A stretch of DNA of 43,089 nt, taken from Prochlorococcus sp. AG-355-A18 (lineage in GTDB: Bacteria; Cyanobacteriota; Cyanobacteriia; PCC-6307; Cyanobiaceae). The first letter of the stretch is position 1, and each line of letters begins with the position of its first letter. Of this stretch, positions 19,402 through 28,737 are shown one piece after another. Below the pieces are notes generated by a model, which was not told the origin of the DNA, made no database searches, and was given only the letters and a program-made list of their open reading frames with translations. The stretch covers positions 1 to 43,089 of the forward strand of contig QCDH01000010.1 of NCBI GenBank assembly GCA_003280985.1, read 5' to 3'. A program made the translations under genes and the position numbers.

Positions 19402-20452
19402 CTTTATAAACGTTATCTAAAAGTGAATTTCTATCAGGGAAATCATCTTTCATAGCAGTTTCCCAATTTTCCTCAACTAAATTTTTAACTTTTACATCTA
19501 AATTAAGTTGTTTTTCATTTGTCCAAATTTTTTTATTAATCATTGCATCTCTTAACCTTTTAATTGGATCTCTTTTTTTCCAATTTAATAAATCTTTTTT
19601 GGATCTCGCAACTCCGACATCAATATCATCCCTCCAATCTACATGGCCAAACCATCTATAAGTAATAGCTTCAATTAGATATGGCTCAGGTTTTGATCTC
19701 ATGTTTTTTATAAATTCTGATGAAGTCTTATAAATTTCAATTACATCGTTACCATCTAAAAGTTTTGCTTTTATTTTATGAGCTTTAGCAAATCTATTAA
19801 TTGTATTTAAGGGTTGTCTTAAGCTCATATGCATATGACTTGAAAACAAATTATTTTCTACAACAAATAAAACCGGAATATTTGAAACTCTTGCAAAATT
19901 TAGTGACTCATGAAATACACCCTCTTCAGTAGCTCCATCACCTAAATAAGAAATTGCAATATCACTCGATTTTTGTAATTTTGATGCCAATCCTGCACCT
20001 ACAGCTAAAGGGACTGTTCCTGTAACTATTGGTACTGATCCCATGAAGCCTTTTGATTTGCTAGCGAGGTGCATCGAACCTCCCATGCCAGCAGAGAAAC
20101 CTGTTTTTCTACCCAAAACTTCAGCAAAAAGTTTACGCAAATCTTTATCTACTCCAAGAATATGAGAATGCGATCTATGTGCCCCGAAAATACGATCAGT
20201 ATCTCGCAAACTTTTAGAAACACCTACTGCAATAGCTTCTTGACCCACACCTAAATGCACTGGACCCTTTATCAAACCATTTTTTTTTGCTTTTGCAATC
20301 TTAATTTCTGCTGCCCTAATAAGACTCATTGAAAAAAGAAAATCTTCCAAATAGGAAGGTTTAATTTGAGATAAATTAAGTTCAGGAAAAATAAAATTAG
20401 GATCCTCAATAAAATTTTCAACTCCCTCACTTAACATTGATAATTTCTCCAC
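19394..20452 (-). CDS. Thiamine-diphosphate enzyme, E1 alpha subunit (orphan)
   Basis: Homologue of the E1 alpha chain of 2-oxo-acid or acetoin dehydrogenases, 352 residues. The thiamine-diphosphate motif is intact: GDGATEEGVFHESL through FVVENN. Other family landmarks are HLGVGQEAIAVG, GAHRSHSHILG, FSAGMGGSMHL and YRWFGHVDWRDD, the last a variant of the region that in pyruvate dehydrogenases reads GHS-x-SDP. The N-terminal 40 residues are not conserved. GTG start at 20452. It lies upstream of and overlaps the beta gene. A core pyruvate dehydrogenase normally exists elsewhere in these genomes, so this pair is likely a specialised paralogue. Confidence 0.85.
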   Translation of the reverse strand: MEKLSMLSEGVENFIEDPNFIFPELNLSQIKPSYLEDFLFSMSLIRAAEIKIAKAKKNGLIKGPVHLGVGQEAIAVGVSKSLRDTDRIFGAHRSHSHILGVDKDLRKLFAEVLGRKTGFSAGMGGSMHLASKSKGFMGSVPIVTGTVPLAVGAGLASKLQKSSDIAISYLGDGATEEGVFHESLNFARVSNIPVLFVVENNLFSSHMHMSLRQPLNTINRFAKAHKIKAKLLDGNDVIEIYKTSSEFIKNMRSKPEPYLIEAITYRWFGHVDWRDDIDVGVARSKKDLLNWKKRDPIKRLRDAMINKKIWTNEKQLNLDVKVKNLVEENWETAMKDDFPDRNSLLDNVYKDD

Positions 20453-20543
20453 CTTTCATAAAGGTAAGTATAAGAATATATTTTTTAAAATAATTTAAAA
20501 ACAATAATTTCTTCTTAATTGTAAAAAATCTTAGAAAGTTTTT

Positions 20544-21800
20544 TCATGTATCAATAATTATCTGTTCAAGTTTATCTACTAATTGATTATAAACAATCCC
20601 ATACTTGTAATTTGTCTGAAACAATCTCATGGCATTTGAGGACCTTCGTTTTAATTCATGAGGTCTTTCAATTATATCAATTATGATTTGAGCCAAAATT
20701 GATGACTCTTTAGGAGGATAATTCCATCCTATTTCATACTTATTAATCAAATTAAATGCAAATCCTCTTAATGGAGATAGTACTGGCAAGCCTAAAGACA
20801 TATAATCAATATATTTATTAACTAAATTTAACTCATAGTTTTTTATATTTTTATAGGGTGCTAAAGCAAGATGACAATTTGAAGAAATTTCTATAGCTTG
20901 TTTTCTATTTATCCAACCAAGAAAGTTTACATTTTCAATATGGTTGAATAATTCTTTTATTTGAGTTTCACTCCCTCCTCTGCCAGCTATGAATAATTGA
21001 AGCTTTATTTTCTTTTTAATAAGAATTTCAATACTTTTTTTAATTGTTTCAAAATCATATACAGACATCAATGAACCTAGAAAAAAAAGATTTAAACATT
21101 CATTGGGATCTTTATTCAAAATATCTAACTTTATTATTTCATCTTCTCTAGGAGGAACTATCGGAGAAGGGAAAGTCATTGGGTCTTTATTTTTAAATAT
21201 CTTAGACAAAAAGTTTTTTTGATAATTATCTTTTAAGTATTTAGCAATTAATTCTGTTGGGCCAGTAATATAATCGCTTAACGATGCTATTAAAATGCAA
21301 GAAATCCTATACGGAAGAAATAAAAACTTAATAAATTCTTTTTTTAATGGATTAATTTCTTCTTTGTCCCAAAAAATATCTGGCCAAAGATCTTTTACAT
21401 CTAGAACTATTGGTATAGATTTTAAATAAGAATAGAAAATAGCTATTAAAGACCACTCTATTGGAGGAAAGCCAACAAACATAATATCTGGTTTCTCTTT
21501 CCTTTTTAAAAGATTGAATAGTAAATTAAAAGAAAGTATATGATGATCAATTATTCTTGTAATACTAATATTTGATTTATATCCAGGGGAATCAATAAGT
21601 GTTTCAATGATTCCATCAATATTTTTGTTTTTAATATTTTTTCTAAATCTCTTTTCTTGATGGAAGAATCTTGTTGAAATTATTTCAACTTTATGACCTT
21701 TTGAAACTAAAACTTTACTTAAATTTATAGCTCGCATTGGTCTTAATTGACCACCATCACTATTTAGAGGTTCTCCAGTTTGAAGTATCCAAACAAGCAT
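20544..21800 (-). CDS. Glycosyltransferase, GT4 (GT-B fold)
   Basis: Retaining glycosyltransferase of 418 residues. The N-terminal domain carries TGEPLNSDGGQLRPMRAINL, a stretch shared with the WbuB-like GT4 branch used for amino sugars, followed by the acceptor-side domain with VLDVKDLWPDIFWD. The C-terminal domain has LNLFFLGSLMSVYD, FIAGRGGSE and NKYIDYMSLGLPVLSP, the donor-binding end of the fold. ATG start. It is 91 bases upstream of the E1 alpha gene on the same strand and may share its transcript. Donor and acceptor are unknown. Confidence 0.85.
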   Translation of the reverse strand: MLVWILQTGEPLNSDGGQLRPMRAINLSKVLVSKGHKVEIISTRFFHQEKRFRKNIKNKNIDGIIETLIDSPGYKSNISITRIIDHHILSFNLLFNLLKRKEKPDIMFVGFPPIEWSLIAIFYSYLKSIPIVLDVKDLWPDIFWDKEEINPLKKEFIKFLFLPYRISCILIASLSDYITGPTELIAKYLKDNYQKNFLSKIFKNKDPMTFPSPIVPPREDEIIKLDILNKDPNECLNLFFLGSLMSVYDFETIKKSIEILIKKKIKLQLFIAGRGGSETQIKELFNHIENVNFLGWINRKQAIEISSNCHLALAPYKNIKNYELNLVNKYIDYMSLGLPVLSPLRGFAFNLINKYEIGWNYPPKESSILAQIIIDIIERPHELKRRSSNAMRLFQTNYKYGIVYNQLVDKLEQIIIDT

Positions 21801-21871
21801 TTGAATTTTTTCCCTCAGCTTATCATTTTATTTGTTAACTAAACATTCCTGATAAAATAAGATTAAACAAT

Positions 21872-21952
21872 ATGATTAGAGAATGTTCTGAATGCAATCA
21901 ATTTAAAGTTTCTCAATATAAATTATCAAATTTCATATTAAGACATCATTAA
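21872..21952 (+). other. Tiny open frame with a CxxC pair, possible gene remnant
   Basis: A 26-codon frame starting at an ATG in the 239-base gap between the divergent glycosyltransferase and CapD-type genes. Its start MIRECSECNQF resembles the CxxC N-terminus of zinc-containing sugar C-methyltransferases, but nothing else follows. It could be a remnant of a lost island gene or chance. Confidence 0.15.
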
Positions 21953-22039
21953 TATTGCTTCTTAAATAAAGTAGTAGAATAATAATATATTTTCATACTT
22001 TTAAAAAATAGCTATAAATAAATTTCTGTTGAGCCAATA

Positions 22040-23914
22040 ATGAAATTAAATTATTTCCTTGAGAAGGTATATAGTTTTCCGAGATTTTTAAGGGTTTTTT
22101 TACTTTTAACTATTGATATTTTAATAATTTATTTTTCTATCCAAATTACGTTTAATTCTGAGCCTAATAAATCAACTTTCTTCAACTGGCTTTTTATCAA
22201 TATGAGTTTTTTTTCTACTTTAACCTATTTCTTATCTGGATTTTATTTAAACATAACCCGATATATTGGAAGCCAAACTTATTATAAATTTGCGAGAAAA
22301 AATTTATATATAATTATATTTTTATATTTTTTAGGTTCGTTCTTAAACTATAAATTACCAAGTATTTTCTACTTTGTAAAATTCCACATAATCCTAACAT
22401 CGTTAATTTTACTTTTAAGAATTTTCATAAGAGATTTAGTAATGAAATATTCGAAAGATAAAACTGTTAATAACGCAATTGGTATATATGGCGCAGGTGC
22501 TGCAGGATCTCAGTTGCTGGCATCCTTAAAACTTTCAGGAAAGTTAAATACTATAGCTTTTTTTGATGATAATCCTAAGTTATGGGGTACGAAGATTAAC
22601 GAAGTAAAAATATACCCTCCCAATCAAATCTACAAATTTAAAGATAATTTAAAACAAATACTTCTGGCTATTCCATCTATCAAAATTTCTAGGAAAAGAA
22701 AAATTATTAAAATGTTGCAAAATCTAGAATTGCCAATATTGGATATACCCTCAATAGATGAAATTACTAAAGGGAAAACAAAGATTGATTCACTTAGACC
22801 AATTCCAATAGAGGAACTTTTAGGAAGAGAGGTGATAGAGGCCCAAAGTGATTTGATGCATTTAGCTATTAAAAATAAGATAATCTTGATTACTGGTGCC
22901 GGTGGATCTATTGGTAGTGAATTATGTAGACAAGTAATTCAATATAAGCCGAAGAAAATTGTAATTTTAGAAATAAGCGAAGAGAATCTTTATAAGATAA
23001 ATGAGGAACTTTCGCAAATAAATATCGATAGGATAAAAATTAAATCTATATTGGGTTCTAGTTCCAACTATAAGTTAGTAAATAAAACTATTAAAGATAA
23101 TAATATTGATATTGTTTTTCATGCTGCTGCTTATAAACATGTTCCAATAGTAGAGTTAAATCCAATAGAAGGTATTAAAAATAATATATTTTCAACAGTC
23201 GCAGTTTGCGAGGCATCAACTGCAAATAATATTGAAAAGCTAATTTTAATTTCAACTGATAAATCTGTTAGACCTACAAATATTATGGGGGCATCAAAAC
23301 GTGTCGCAGAACTAATTGTTCAAGCTTATGCCGAAAAAGAGTCTATTAACTTAAGTGAAGATGGTGCTCATAAAAAAACATTGTTTTCAATGGTTAGATT
23401 TGGAAATGTACTTGGATCTTCAGGATCTGTAGTCCTAAAATTTAAAGAACAAATAAAATCTGGAGGTCCTATCACCTTAACTGACTCCAACATAATTAGA
23501 TATTTCATGACAATAAAAGAAGCCGCTCAACTTGTTATTCAATCTTCAGTTCTTTCTGAGGGCGGGGATATTTTTTTATTAGATATGGGAGATCCAGTAA
23601 AGATATATGATCTTGCAAAACAAATGGTTAATCTCAGCGGACTTTCTATAAAAAATAAAAATAATACAGATGGTGATATTGAAATTATTTCTACTGGATT
23701 AAGACCAGGAGAAAAACTATATGAAGAACTTCTCATAAATGCAAAATCCAACCCGACATCAAATCCGAGAATATTTAAAGCTTATGAAGAATCTATGAAA
23801 TATTTTGTTGTTGAGAAAATGTTGAAAGATTTAAAATTCCATCTTGAAAATTATAATCTTGAAGAAAGTTTAAATATTCTCAAAAAGCTTGTGCCAGAAT
23901 GGAAAAAAAATTAA
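22040..23914 (+). CDS. WbpM/CapD-type UDP-GlcNAc 4,6-dehydratase
   Basis: Membrane-anchored nucleotide-sugar dehydratase, 624 residues. Residues about 1-110 form four membrane helices; a first Rossmann-like domain starts at GIYGAGAAGSQLL (about 150); and the catalytic SDR domain starts at ITGAGGSIGSELCRQ (about 285), with AAYKHVPIVE, STDKSVRPTN and IMGASKR. In the last motif the usual SDR tyrosine is Met, as in WbpM and PglF, which convert UDP-GlcNAc to its 4-keto-6-deoxy form. The product suits the DegT aminotransferase at 16534. ATG start, 239 bases after the divergent GT start. It converges with the WecA-like gene, 38 bases apart. Confidence 0.92.
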   Translation: MKLNYFLEKVYSFPRFLRVFLLLTIDILIIYFSIQITFNSEPNKSTFFNWLFINMSFFSTLTYFLSGFYLNITRYIGSQTYYKFARKNLYIIIFLYFLGSFLNYKLPSIFYFVKFHIILTSLILLLRIFIRDLVMKYSKDKTVNNAIGIYGAGAAGSQLLASLKLSGKLNTIAFFDDNPKLWGTKINEVKIYPPNQIYKFKDNLKQILLAIPSIKISRKRKIIKMLQNLELPILDIPSIDEITKGKTKIDSLRPIPIEELLGREVIEAQSDLMHLAIKNKIILITGAGGSIGSELCRQVIQYKPKKIVILEISEENLYKINEELSQINIDRIKIKSILGSSSNYKLVNKTIKDNNIDIVFHAAAYKHVPIVELNPIEGIKNNIFSTVAVCEASTANNIEKLILISTDKSVRPTNIMGASKRVAELIVQAYAEKESINLSEDGAHKKTLFSMVRFGNVLGSSGSVVLKFKEQIKSGGPITLTDSNIIRYFMTIKEAAQLVIQSSVLSEGGDIFLLDMGDPVKIYDLAKQMVNLSGLSIKNKNNTDGDIEIISTGLRPGEKLYEELLINAKSNPTSNPRIFKAYEESMKYFVVEKMLKDLKFHLENYNLEESLNILKKLVPEWKKN

Positions 23915-23952
23915 ATGTTTAATCTTAAAATAATTTAAAATCTATAAATAAT

Positions 23953-24891
23953 TTATTTATCAAAAGTAGTCGCAATATTTTTTTCTAACCATATAGAGAA
24001 AATAAGAAAAATAAATATAGAGAAAATCTCTAGTTTTAAACCCCCCACAAAAAAAGAAATACTAATAACAATTGATGAAAAGATATAAATAATTGAAACC
24101 GAACTATGACTTAAACCACCTTTACATAATCTCTGATAAAGATGCAAAGAATGCGGGTTAAAAATATTTTGCCTATTGCAAAATCTTCTAAATAAACAAA
24201 TTAAAGGGTCTATTAATAAAGGAGCCGAGATAAGCAAAATACTTAATGACATGGAAATAGCATTAGTGTTTAATATCATCCATATCAAAACACCTCCAAG
24301 AAAATTACTTCCAATATCACCCATAAATATCTTTGATGGCCTCCAATTCCAGAAAAGAAATCCAAATAAAGCTCCTATCAAGGCCCAAACAGACCCTTTT
24401 AAAATAATGGCATATGTAATTAAGCTTATTAAAATTGAGCCCGCCAAAATCCCATCTATACCATCCATAAAATTACAGAAATTTATTATCGCCGATAAAA
24501 AAATAACAATCGTAATAATATAAATGATCTTAAATAGTAAATTATCAATCTGATTTATAAACTCAAAATAAGACGATTGATATAATAAAAAAGAACAGGT
24601 TGCTATTTGCACTCCAAATTTAGATAATTTTTTTAAGCCATAAATATCATCTATAAATCCCATTAAGGAAAGTGGTAAAAGTGCCGCAAAATTATTTTGG
24701 CCAAGGAAGATTAATGAAGAAATAAAATTAGAGGTTATAAAAGCTAAACCACCACCACGAGGCTTTATTAAAAAATGTGCACTTCTATAATTAGGAATAT
24801 CTGGAATTATTTTACTAAAAGGATTTATTATCAATTTTGTAAAAAACCAGCTTAGAAAGATACTGACTAATAAAATTAAAAATATATTCAA
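23953..24891 (-). CDS. Undecaprenyl-phosphate sugar-1-phosphate transferase (WecA/MraY/WbpL family)
   Basis: Polytopic phosphoglycosyltransferase, 312 residues with about ten membrane segments. Family landmarks in order are RSAHFLIKPRGGGLAF, the Asp pair in GFIDDIYGL, NFCNFMDGIDGILAGS, IFMGDIGSNFLGG and HSLHLYQRLCKGG with its catalytic/UDP-binding histidines. Enzymes of this type pass N-acetylhexosamine-1-phosphate from UDP to undecaprenyl phosphate. TTG start at 24891; an in-frame stop lies six codons further up. This is the second carrier-loading enzyme of the island and belongs to a fold unrelated to the PglC-like one at 17637, which points to two separate glycans. Confidence 0.9.
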   Translation of the reverse strand: MNIFLILLVSIFLSWFFTKLIINPFSKIIPDIPNYRSAHFLIKPRGGGLAFITSNFISSLIFLGQNNFAALLPLSLMGFIDDIYGLKKLSKFGVQIATCSFLLYQSSYFEFINQIDNLLFKIIYIITIVIFLSAIINFCNFMDGIDGILAGSILISLITYAIILKGSVWALIGALFGFLFWNWRPSKIFMGDIGSNFLGGVLIWMILNTNAISMSLSILLISAPLLIDPLICLFRRFCNRQNIFNPHSLHLYQRLCKGGLSHSSVSIIYIFSSIVISISFFVGGLKLEIFSIFIFLIFSIWLEKNIATTFDK

Positions 24892-25293
24892 AACTATGAA
24901 AATTAATAACTATAATGTTAAATAAATTTTATAATAAACCCTTGAAAAACAAATAATTTTAAAAATATTTAATTAATCAGATTTTTTTAAATTAATAAAT
25001 TTAGCTTATATGAATGTAATATATAAGTCTACTTTCTTAAAAAAGGTTAATCCAAAAAATAATGGAGATCTAAAACAATAATTTTTAGTAATTTAAATAA
25101 GGATTCATATAAAATTTTTTGTATTAGCAAAAATTAAAATTGAAAAATTACAATAATATTTTAAAAATTTTCAATTCTTATAGAATGATGTTTTATAAAA
25201 TTAATTAATCAAGATTTAATAAATAAAATATCTATTTAGGATAAGTAGTAAATTATAATTATTAATATTCTTAATTAAGGGAGAACTGATCAA
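24892..25293. other. AT-rich intergenic stretch, 402 bases
   Basis: Holds the upstream regions of the divergent WecA-like and LptA-like genes. A 9-base perfect inverted repeat (AATTGAAAA at 25138-25146, TTTTCAATT at 25168-25176) and a 23-codon frame at 25010 are present, both of the kind expected by chance at this base composition. No tRNA, known RNA or mobile element was recognised. Confidence 0.55.
25277..25283 (+). promoter_or_regulatory. Shine-Dalgarno sequence for the LptA-like gene
   Basis: AAGGGAG lies ten bases before the TTG at 25294. Most genes in the window lack such a site, so it supports the otherwise weak TTG start. Confidence 0.55.
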
Positions 25294-25683
25294 TTGTTTA
25301 ATTTAAGAAAAAGTGTAATTTTTTTCATATTTTTCTTTTATTTACCTATTATTGAGGTTAAAAGTGATTCATTTAACGATAATAATATATTCACAATAAC
25401 TTCCGATAGTCAATTTCACTCCGGTGAAGGTATTCTAAAAGCAAATGGAAACGTAATTATTGAAGGGGAAAATGAATTAATAGTATATGCAGATAAGCTA
25501 ATTTATGAAAAAAAATTATCTAAATTACATCTAATAGGTAATGTAGTTTTAAGAAATTATTCCTCAAATGAAATTTTTGTTGAGAATGCGAGTGGTGATG
25601 AATTAATCATATTTCTAAATCAATCATCTTTTGAGTTAAATAAAAAAAATGGAGAGAGAGTAAAAACAAAATTTAGATTATAA
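25294..25683 (+). CDS. LptA/OstA-domain periplasmic protein
   Basis: A small secreted protein of 129 residues. Residues 1-25 form a signal peptide (basic start, IFFIFFFYLPII core). The rest is a single run of OstA/LptA-type beta strands: ILKANGNVIIEGENELIVYA, then DKLIYEKKLSKLHLIGNVVL. In Gram-negative bacteria LptA forms the periplasmic bridge that carries lipopolysaccharide to the outer membrane, and LptC and LptD have related folds. It is shorter than E. coli LptA (185 residues), with room for one compact jellyroll. TTG start with a good ribosome-binding site. It is the only gene in the window for transport between the membranes. Confidence 0.75.
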   Translation: MFNLRKSVIFFIFFFYLPIIEVKSDSFNDNNIFTITSDSQFHSGEGILKANGNVIIEGENELIVYADKLIYEKKLSKLHLIGNVVLRNYSSNEIFVENASGDELIIFLNQSSFELNKKNGERVKTKFRL

Positions 25684-25715
25684 ATTATCATTTGGTTATC
25701 TATTAAATCTATTTT

Positions 25716-27137
25716 CTAAGAACGATTATATTTATCATTAAATCTGACTATATCGTCTTCATCTAAATAAGCCCCGCTCTGAACTTCAATTAACTCTAAA
25801 GATAGCTTCCCTGGATTAGATAATCTATGCTTTCTACCTAAGGGGATATGAATACTTTGATTTTCACCTAAAAATGTTTTCACTCCTTCTAATTCTATTT
25901 CTGCAGTACCTTTAACAACTATCCAATGCTCTGCTCTATGATGATGCATTTGAAGAGAAAGAGATGCTCCAGGTTGAACTGTTATTAATTTAACGAGCCA
26001 TCTATAACCCTCTAACATAGTTTTATAGTTACCCCATGGTCTAAAAACCTGTAAATAAGAATCACTTTCTCTAATTTTTCTTAATTTTAGATCATTTACT
26101 ATTTCCTTTATTTCTTGCGATTTATTAATATCGCCTACCAGCACAACATCATCCGTTTCAACAACTACTATATTTTCTAAACCAAAAGCAACTATCATCC
26201 TATTCTCACTTCTTATATAACAGTTCTTATTTTCTTTAGAATAAACTTTACCTAGTAATGAATTTTTTTCGTTATCTTTTTCAGAGTTTTCCCAAAGTGA
26301 CAACCAATTCCCAATATCACTCCAGCCATCTGCAAGAGGAAAAACTACTCCTAGTTGCGTTTTTTCCATAATTGCATTATCGATTGATATACTTTCAAAA
26401 TCTCTGAAGTAATTTTCTTCAATTCTTATAAAATCTAAATCTTTAATTTTGTTATCATATGATTTTTTTACTTTTTCATAAGTTTCTTTAGAGTACTTTT
26501 TTATTTCTTGGATAAAAGTAGAGACATTAAAAATAAAAATTCCACTATTCCAAAGATATCTTCCATCTCTAAGAAATTTTTTTGCAACATTAGAATTAGG
26601 TTTTTCAACAAAATTATTAATATTTTGAGCAGCAAAATTTTCTAAATTAGGCTTTTTATCAACTTTTATGTAACCATATCCAGTTTCTGCTCTATTAGGT
26701 ATAACCCCAAACAGAACGATCTTCCCCTCATTTGAATATTTAATAGAACTTTCAACAGCTTTGCAAAACTGCTCTTCATTTTTTAAAATATGATCTGATG
26801 AAAGGACTAATAAATTATTAAGATCATCTTCTTCAGAAACTCTCAAAGCTGCCAATAAAATTGCAGGGGCTGTATTTTTGCTAATAGGTTCTAATATAAT
26901 ATCAATAGGCTTTACATTTATTTGCTTACATTGCTCCGCGACTAAAAACCTGTGTTCTTGATTGCAAACGATTATGGGTGCAGTTGCGTTTTTGACTTTC
27001 TCTACTCTTTTTATTGTTTCCTGCAATAAAGAATAATTACTATTGCCATTTAATTTTTTAAACTGTTTTGGGAATGAACTTCTTGAGACTGGCCACAATC
27101 TTGTCCCAGAGCCTCCACATAAAATAATAGGTGTAAT
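25716..27137 (-). CDS. manC: Bifunctional mannose-1-P guanylyltransferase / mannose-6-P isomerase, apparent ATT start
   Basis: Makes GDP-mannose: the N-terminal nucleotidyltransferase joins mannose-1-P to GTP and the C-terminal cupin isomerises fructose-6-P to mannose-6-P. Seen: GGSGTRLWPVSR (GTP-binding), FVEKP, YLWNSGIFIF, then the cupin with MHHHRAEHWIVVKGTAEIEL and IPLGRKHRL. The first ATG/GTG/TTG in frame is TTG at 27098, but starting there would remove the essential GGSGTRL loop. The reading frame continues upstream as I-T-P-I-I-L-C-G-G-S-G-T-R, without any standard start before a stop at 27218-27216. ATT at 27137-27135 aligns with the usual ManC N-terminus (M-x-P-V-I-L), giving 473 residues. 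A sequencing error is the alternative. GDP-mannose would feed fcl and the Gmm-like protein. Confidence 0.88.
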   Translation of the reverse strand: MTPIILCGGSGTRLWPVSRSSFPKQFKKLNGNSNYSLLQETIKRVEKVKNATAPIIVCNQEHRFLVAEQCKQINVKPIDIILEPISKNTAPAILLAALRVSEEDDLNNLLVLSSDHILKNEEQFCKAVESSIKYSNEGKIVLFGVIPNRAETGYGYIKVDKKPNLENFAAQNINNFVEKPNSNVAKKFLRDGRYLWNSGIFIFNVSTFIQEIKKYSKETYEKVKKSYDNKIKDLDFIRIEENYFRDFESISIDNAIMEKTQLGVVFPLADGWSDIGNWLSLWENSEKDNEKNSLLGKVYSKENKNCYIRSENRMIVAFGLENIVVVETDDVVLVGDINKSQEIKEIVNDLKLRKIRESDSYLQVFRPWGNYKTMLEGYRWLVKLITVQPGASLSLQMHHHRAEHWIVVKGTAEIELEGVKTFLGENQSIHIPLGRKHRLSNPGKLSLELIEVQSGAYLDEDDIVRFNDKYNRS

Positions 27138-27289
27138 TTTTTTAGTTAAATTAATAATTAAAAAACCTAACTTAGTTAATTTTACATTAATTTTTTTAAT
27201 TAGACATGTACAAAATCATATTATTTTATAATGCTGAAGACTTTACAAATATTTAAAAAGATATTTACTAATTAATTATTGAAAATAGC

Positions 27290-28423
27290 TTAATTAGTGA
27301 ATTTATTACTAATTAATTTTTTATATAAAGCATAATATTTTTTAGTTGTCTCTTTGGAATTAAAATATTTTAGAGATCTTATTCTTGCATTTTCTCCCAT
27401 TTCTTTTGCTCTTAACGGGTTGTTTATTAAGAATTTCATAGCATTTCTTAGTTGGATAGGACAACTTGGCTTAATTACCAAACCGGTAACATTATTTTTA
27501 TTTACGAAAGATGTGCCTGTACCAATTTCACATGAAATTAAAGGCTTTCCAAAGGCGGCTGCTTCCAATAGTGATATCCCAAAAGCCTCTGCTCGCAAAT
27601 GTGAAGGAAAAATGAACCCGAATGCTTTATGTAAAAGACACACTTTCTCTGACTCAGATATTTTTCCTAAAAAAAATACATTTTTTAAATTTCGTTTTTT
27701 AACTATTTTTTTGAGTTCATCCTCAATTTCACCAATACCAGCAAGCGCTAAATTTATTTTTGTATTTTCTATACCATCAATTGCTATTTTCAAACCTTTG
27801 TAGTACCTCATAGAACCAATAAATACAAAAAATTTTTCAGGTAATTTTTCACAAAATTTCTCATTTTTTTTTAAATCTAATATTGGATAAGAATTGATAT
27901 CTATTCCAATTGGTATTACGTGTACTTTCTTAGCTATTTTAGTAAGAACTTTGCTTGTGACTAAATAATTCTTTGATGTTGCAACAACACAATTAATTGA
28001 ATTTAAAAATCTACGCATTAAAAATTGGTAAAAAAGAAATATTCTTTTTTGTCTAATAATGTCGGAATGATAGGTAAGAATAGTAGGCTTCTTTACTCTA
28101 CAAATTAAATGTAGAAGATCAGAAAAAGGATAGGGGAAATGATAATGGACAATATCAGCTTCTTTTACTAATTTCCTAAATTTAAAAAATGCTTGAAATG
28201 AAAAAGCTGTTTGGAAGATAAAAATATCTTGTTTTACCTGAATAACTTTATAGGTTAATTTATCTATAATTTCTTTGCTAGGGTTTGCACTTAAAGTCAT
28301 TACTAGATTTTCTACTCCAAAATTGTTTCCCTCTTTACATAGTGAGTGAATAAAAGTCTCTATTCCTCCAAAGCTTTCTTCAATGGATGTTTTATAAATA
28401 TGAAGTACTTTTATTTTTTTCAT
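27290..28423 (-). CDS. Glycosyltransferase, GT4
   Basis: Retaining GT-B glycosyltransferase of 377 residues. The N-terminal acceptor domain starts HIYKTSIEESFGGIETFIHS with the usual glycine-containing GGIE loop and has VHYHFPYPFSDLL. The donor domain has FFVFIGSMRYYKGL, ALAGIGEIEDEL and RAEAFGISLLEAAAFGKPLI, in which the two Glu of the EX7E motif are intact. A mannosyl donor is plausible because manC is next to it on the same strand, 152 bases upstream, but the donor cannot be proved from sequence. ATG start. Confidence 0.88.
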   Translation of the reverse strand: MKKIKVLHIYKTSIEESFGGIETFIHSLCKEGNNFGVENLVMTLSANPSKEIIDKLTYKVIQVKQDIFIFQTAFSFQAFFKFRKLVKEADIVHYHFPYPFSDLLHLICRVKKPTILTYHSDIIRQKRIFLFYQFLMRRFLNSINCVVATSKNYLVTSKVLTKIAKKVHVIPIGIDINSYPILDLKKNEKFCEKLPEKFFVFIGSMRYYKGLKIAIDGIENTKINLALAGIGEIEDELKKIVKKRNLKNVFFLGKISESEKVCLLHKAFGFIFPSHLRAEAFGISLLEAAAFGKPLISCEIGTGTSFVNKNNVTGLVIKPSCPIQLRNAMKFLINNPLRAKEMGENARIRSLKYFNSKETTKKYYALYKKLISNKFTN

Positions 28424-28737
28424 ATTTTCAGATATTAAACAACAACTGTAAATTCAAGTTTCTAAATATTTATTAATTTACATTATCACAACAATGATTT
28501 TGGTGAATTTATATTTTTGGGTGGAATTATTAAAGATTATATTTCAAATAAACTGTAAATTAAGATACTAATTTCAATTCAACCAATATCAATAAAAATT
28601 ATTTATCTTCTCAAGAGTTCAAATTTATATTAAATTGGGTTACAGAAAAGTTAAATTTATCAAAAGTAACTTTATAAAAGAAAATTGATAAATATAAGCT
28701 TTTTATATTTATAATGTATATCAAATTATTTTGTGAT
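28424..28737. other. AT-rich intergenic stretch, about 314 bases
   Basis: Separates the divergent GT4 gene from the heptose operon and should contain the promoters of both. An 11-base sequence, AACTGTAAATT, occurs twice about 108 bases apart. No RNA gene or convincing coding frame was recognised. Confidence 0.5.

Noticed and set aside
25138-25176. A 9-base inverted repeat with a 21-base loop in the 402-base gap, considered as a small RNA or terminator.
   Set aside because: The arms are mostly A/T, there is no T-run, and such repeats are expected by chance in DNA of this composition.
27096-27098. TTG at 27098 as the start of manC.
   Set aside because: It would delete the conserved GTP-binding loop encoded directly upstream in the same frame.
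28494-28571. A 25-codon frame (starts MILVNLYFW) upstream of the heptose operon.
   Set aside because: Low-complexity translation of AT-rich DNA with no ribosome-binding site or recognisable motif.
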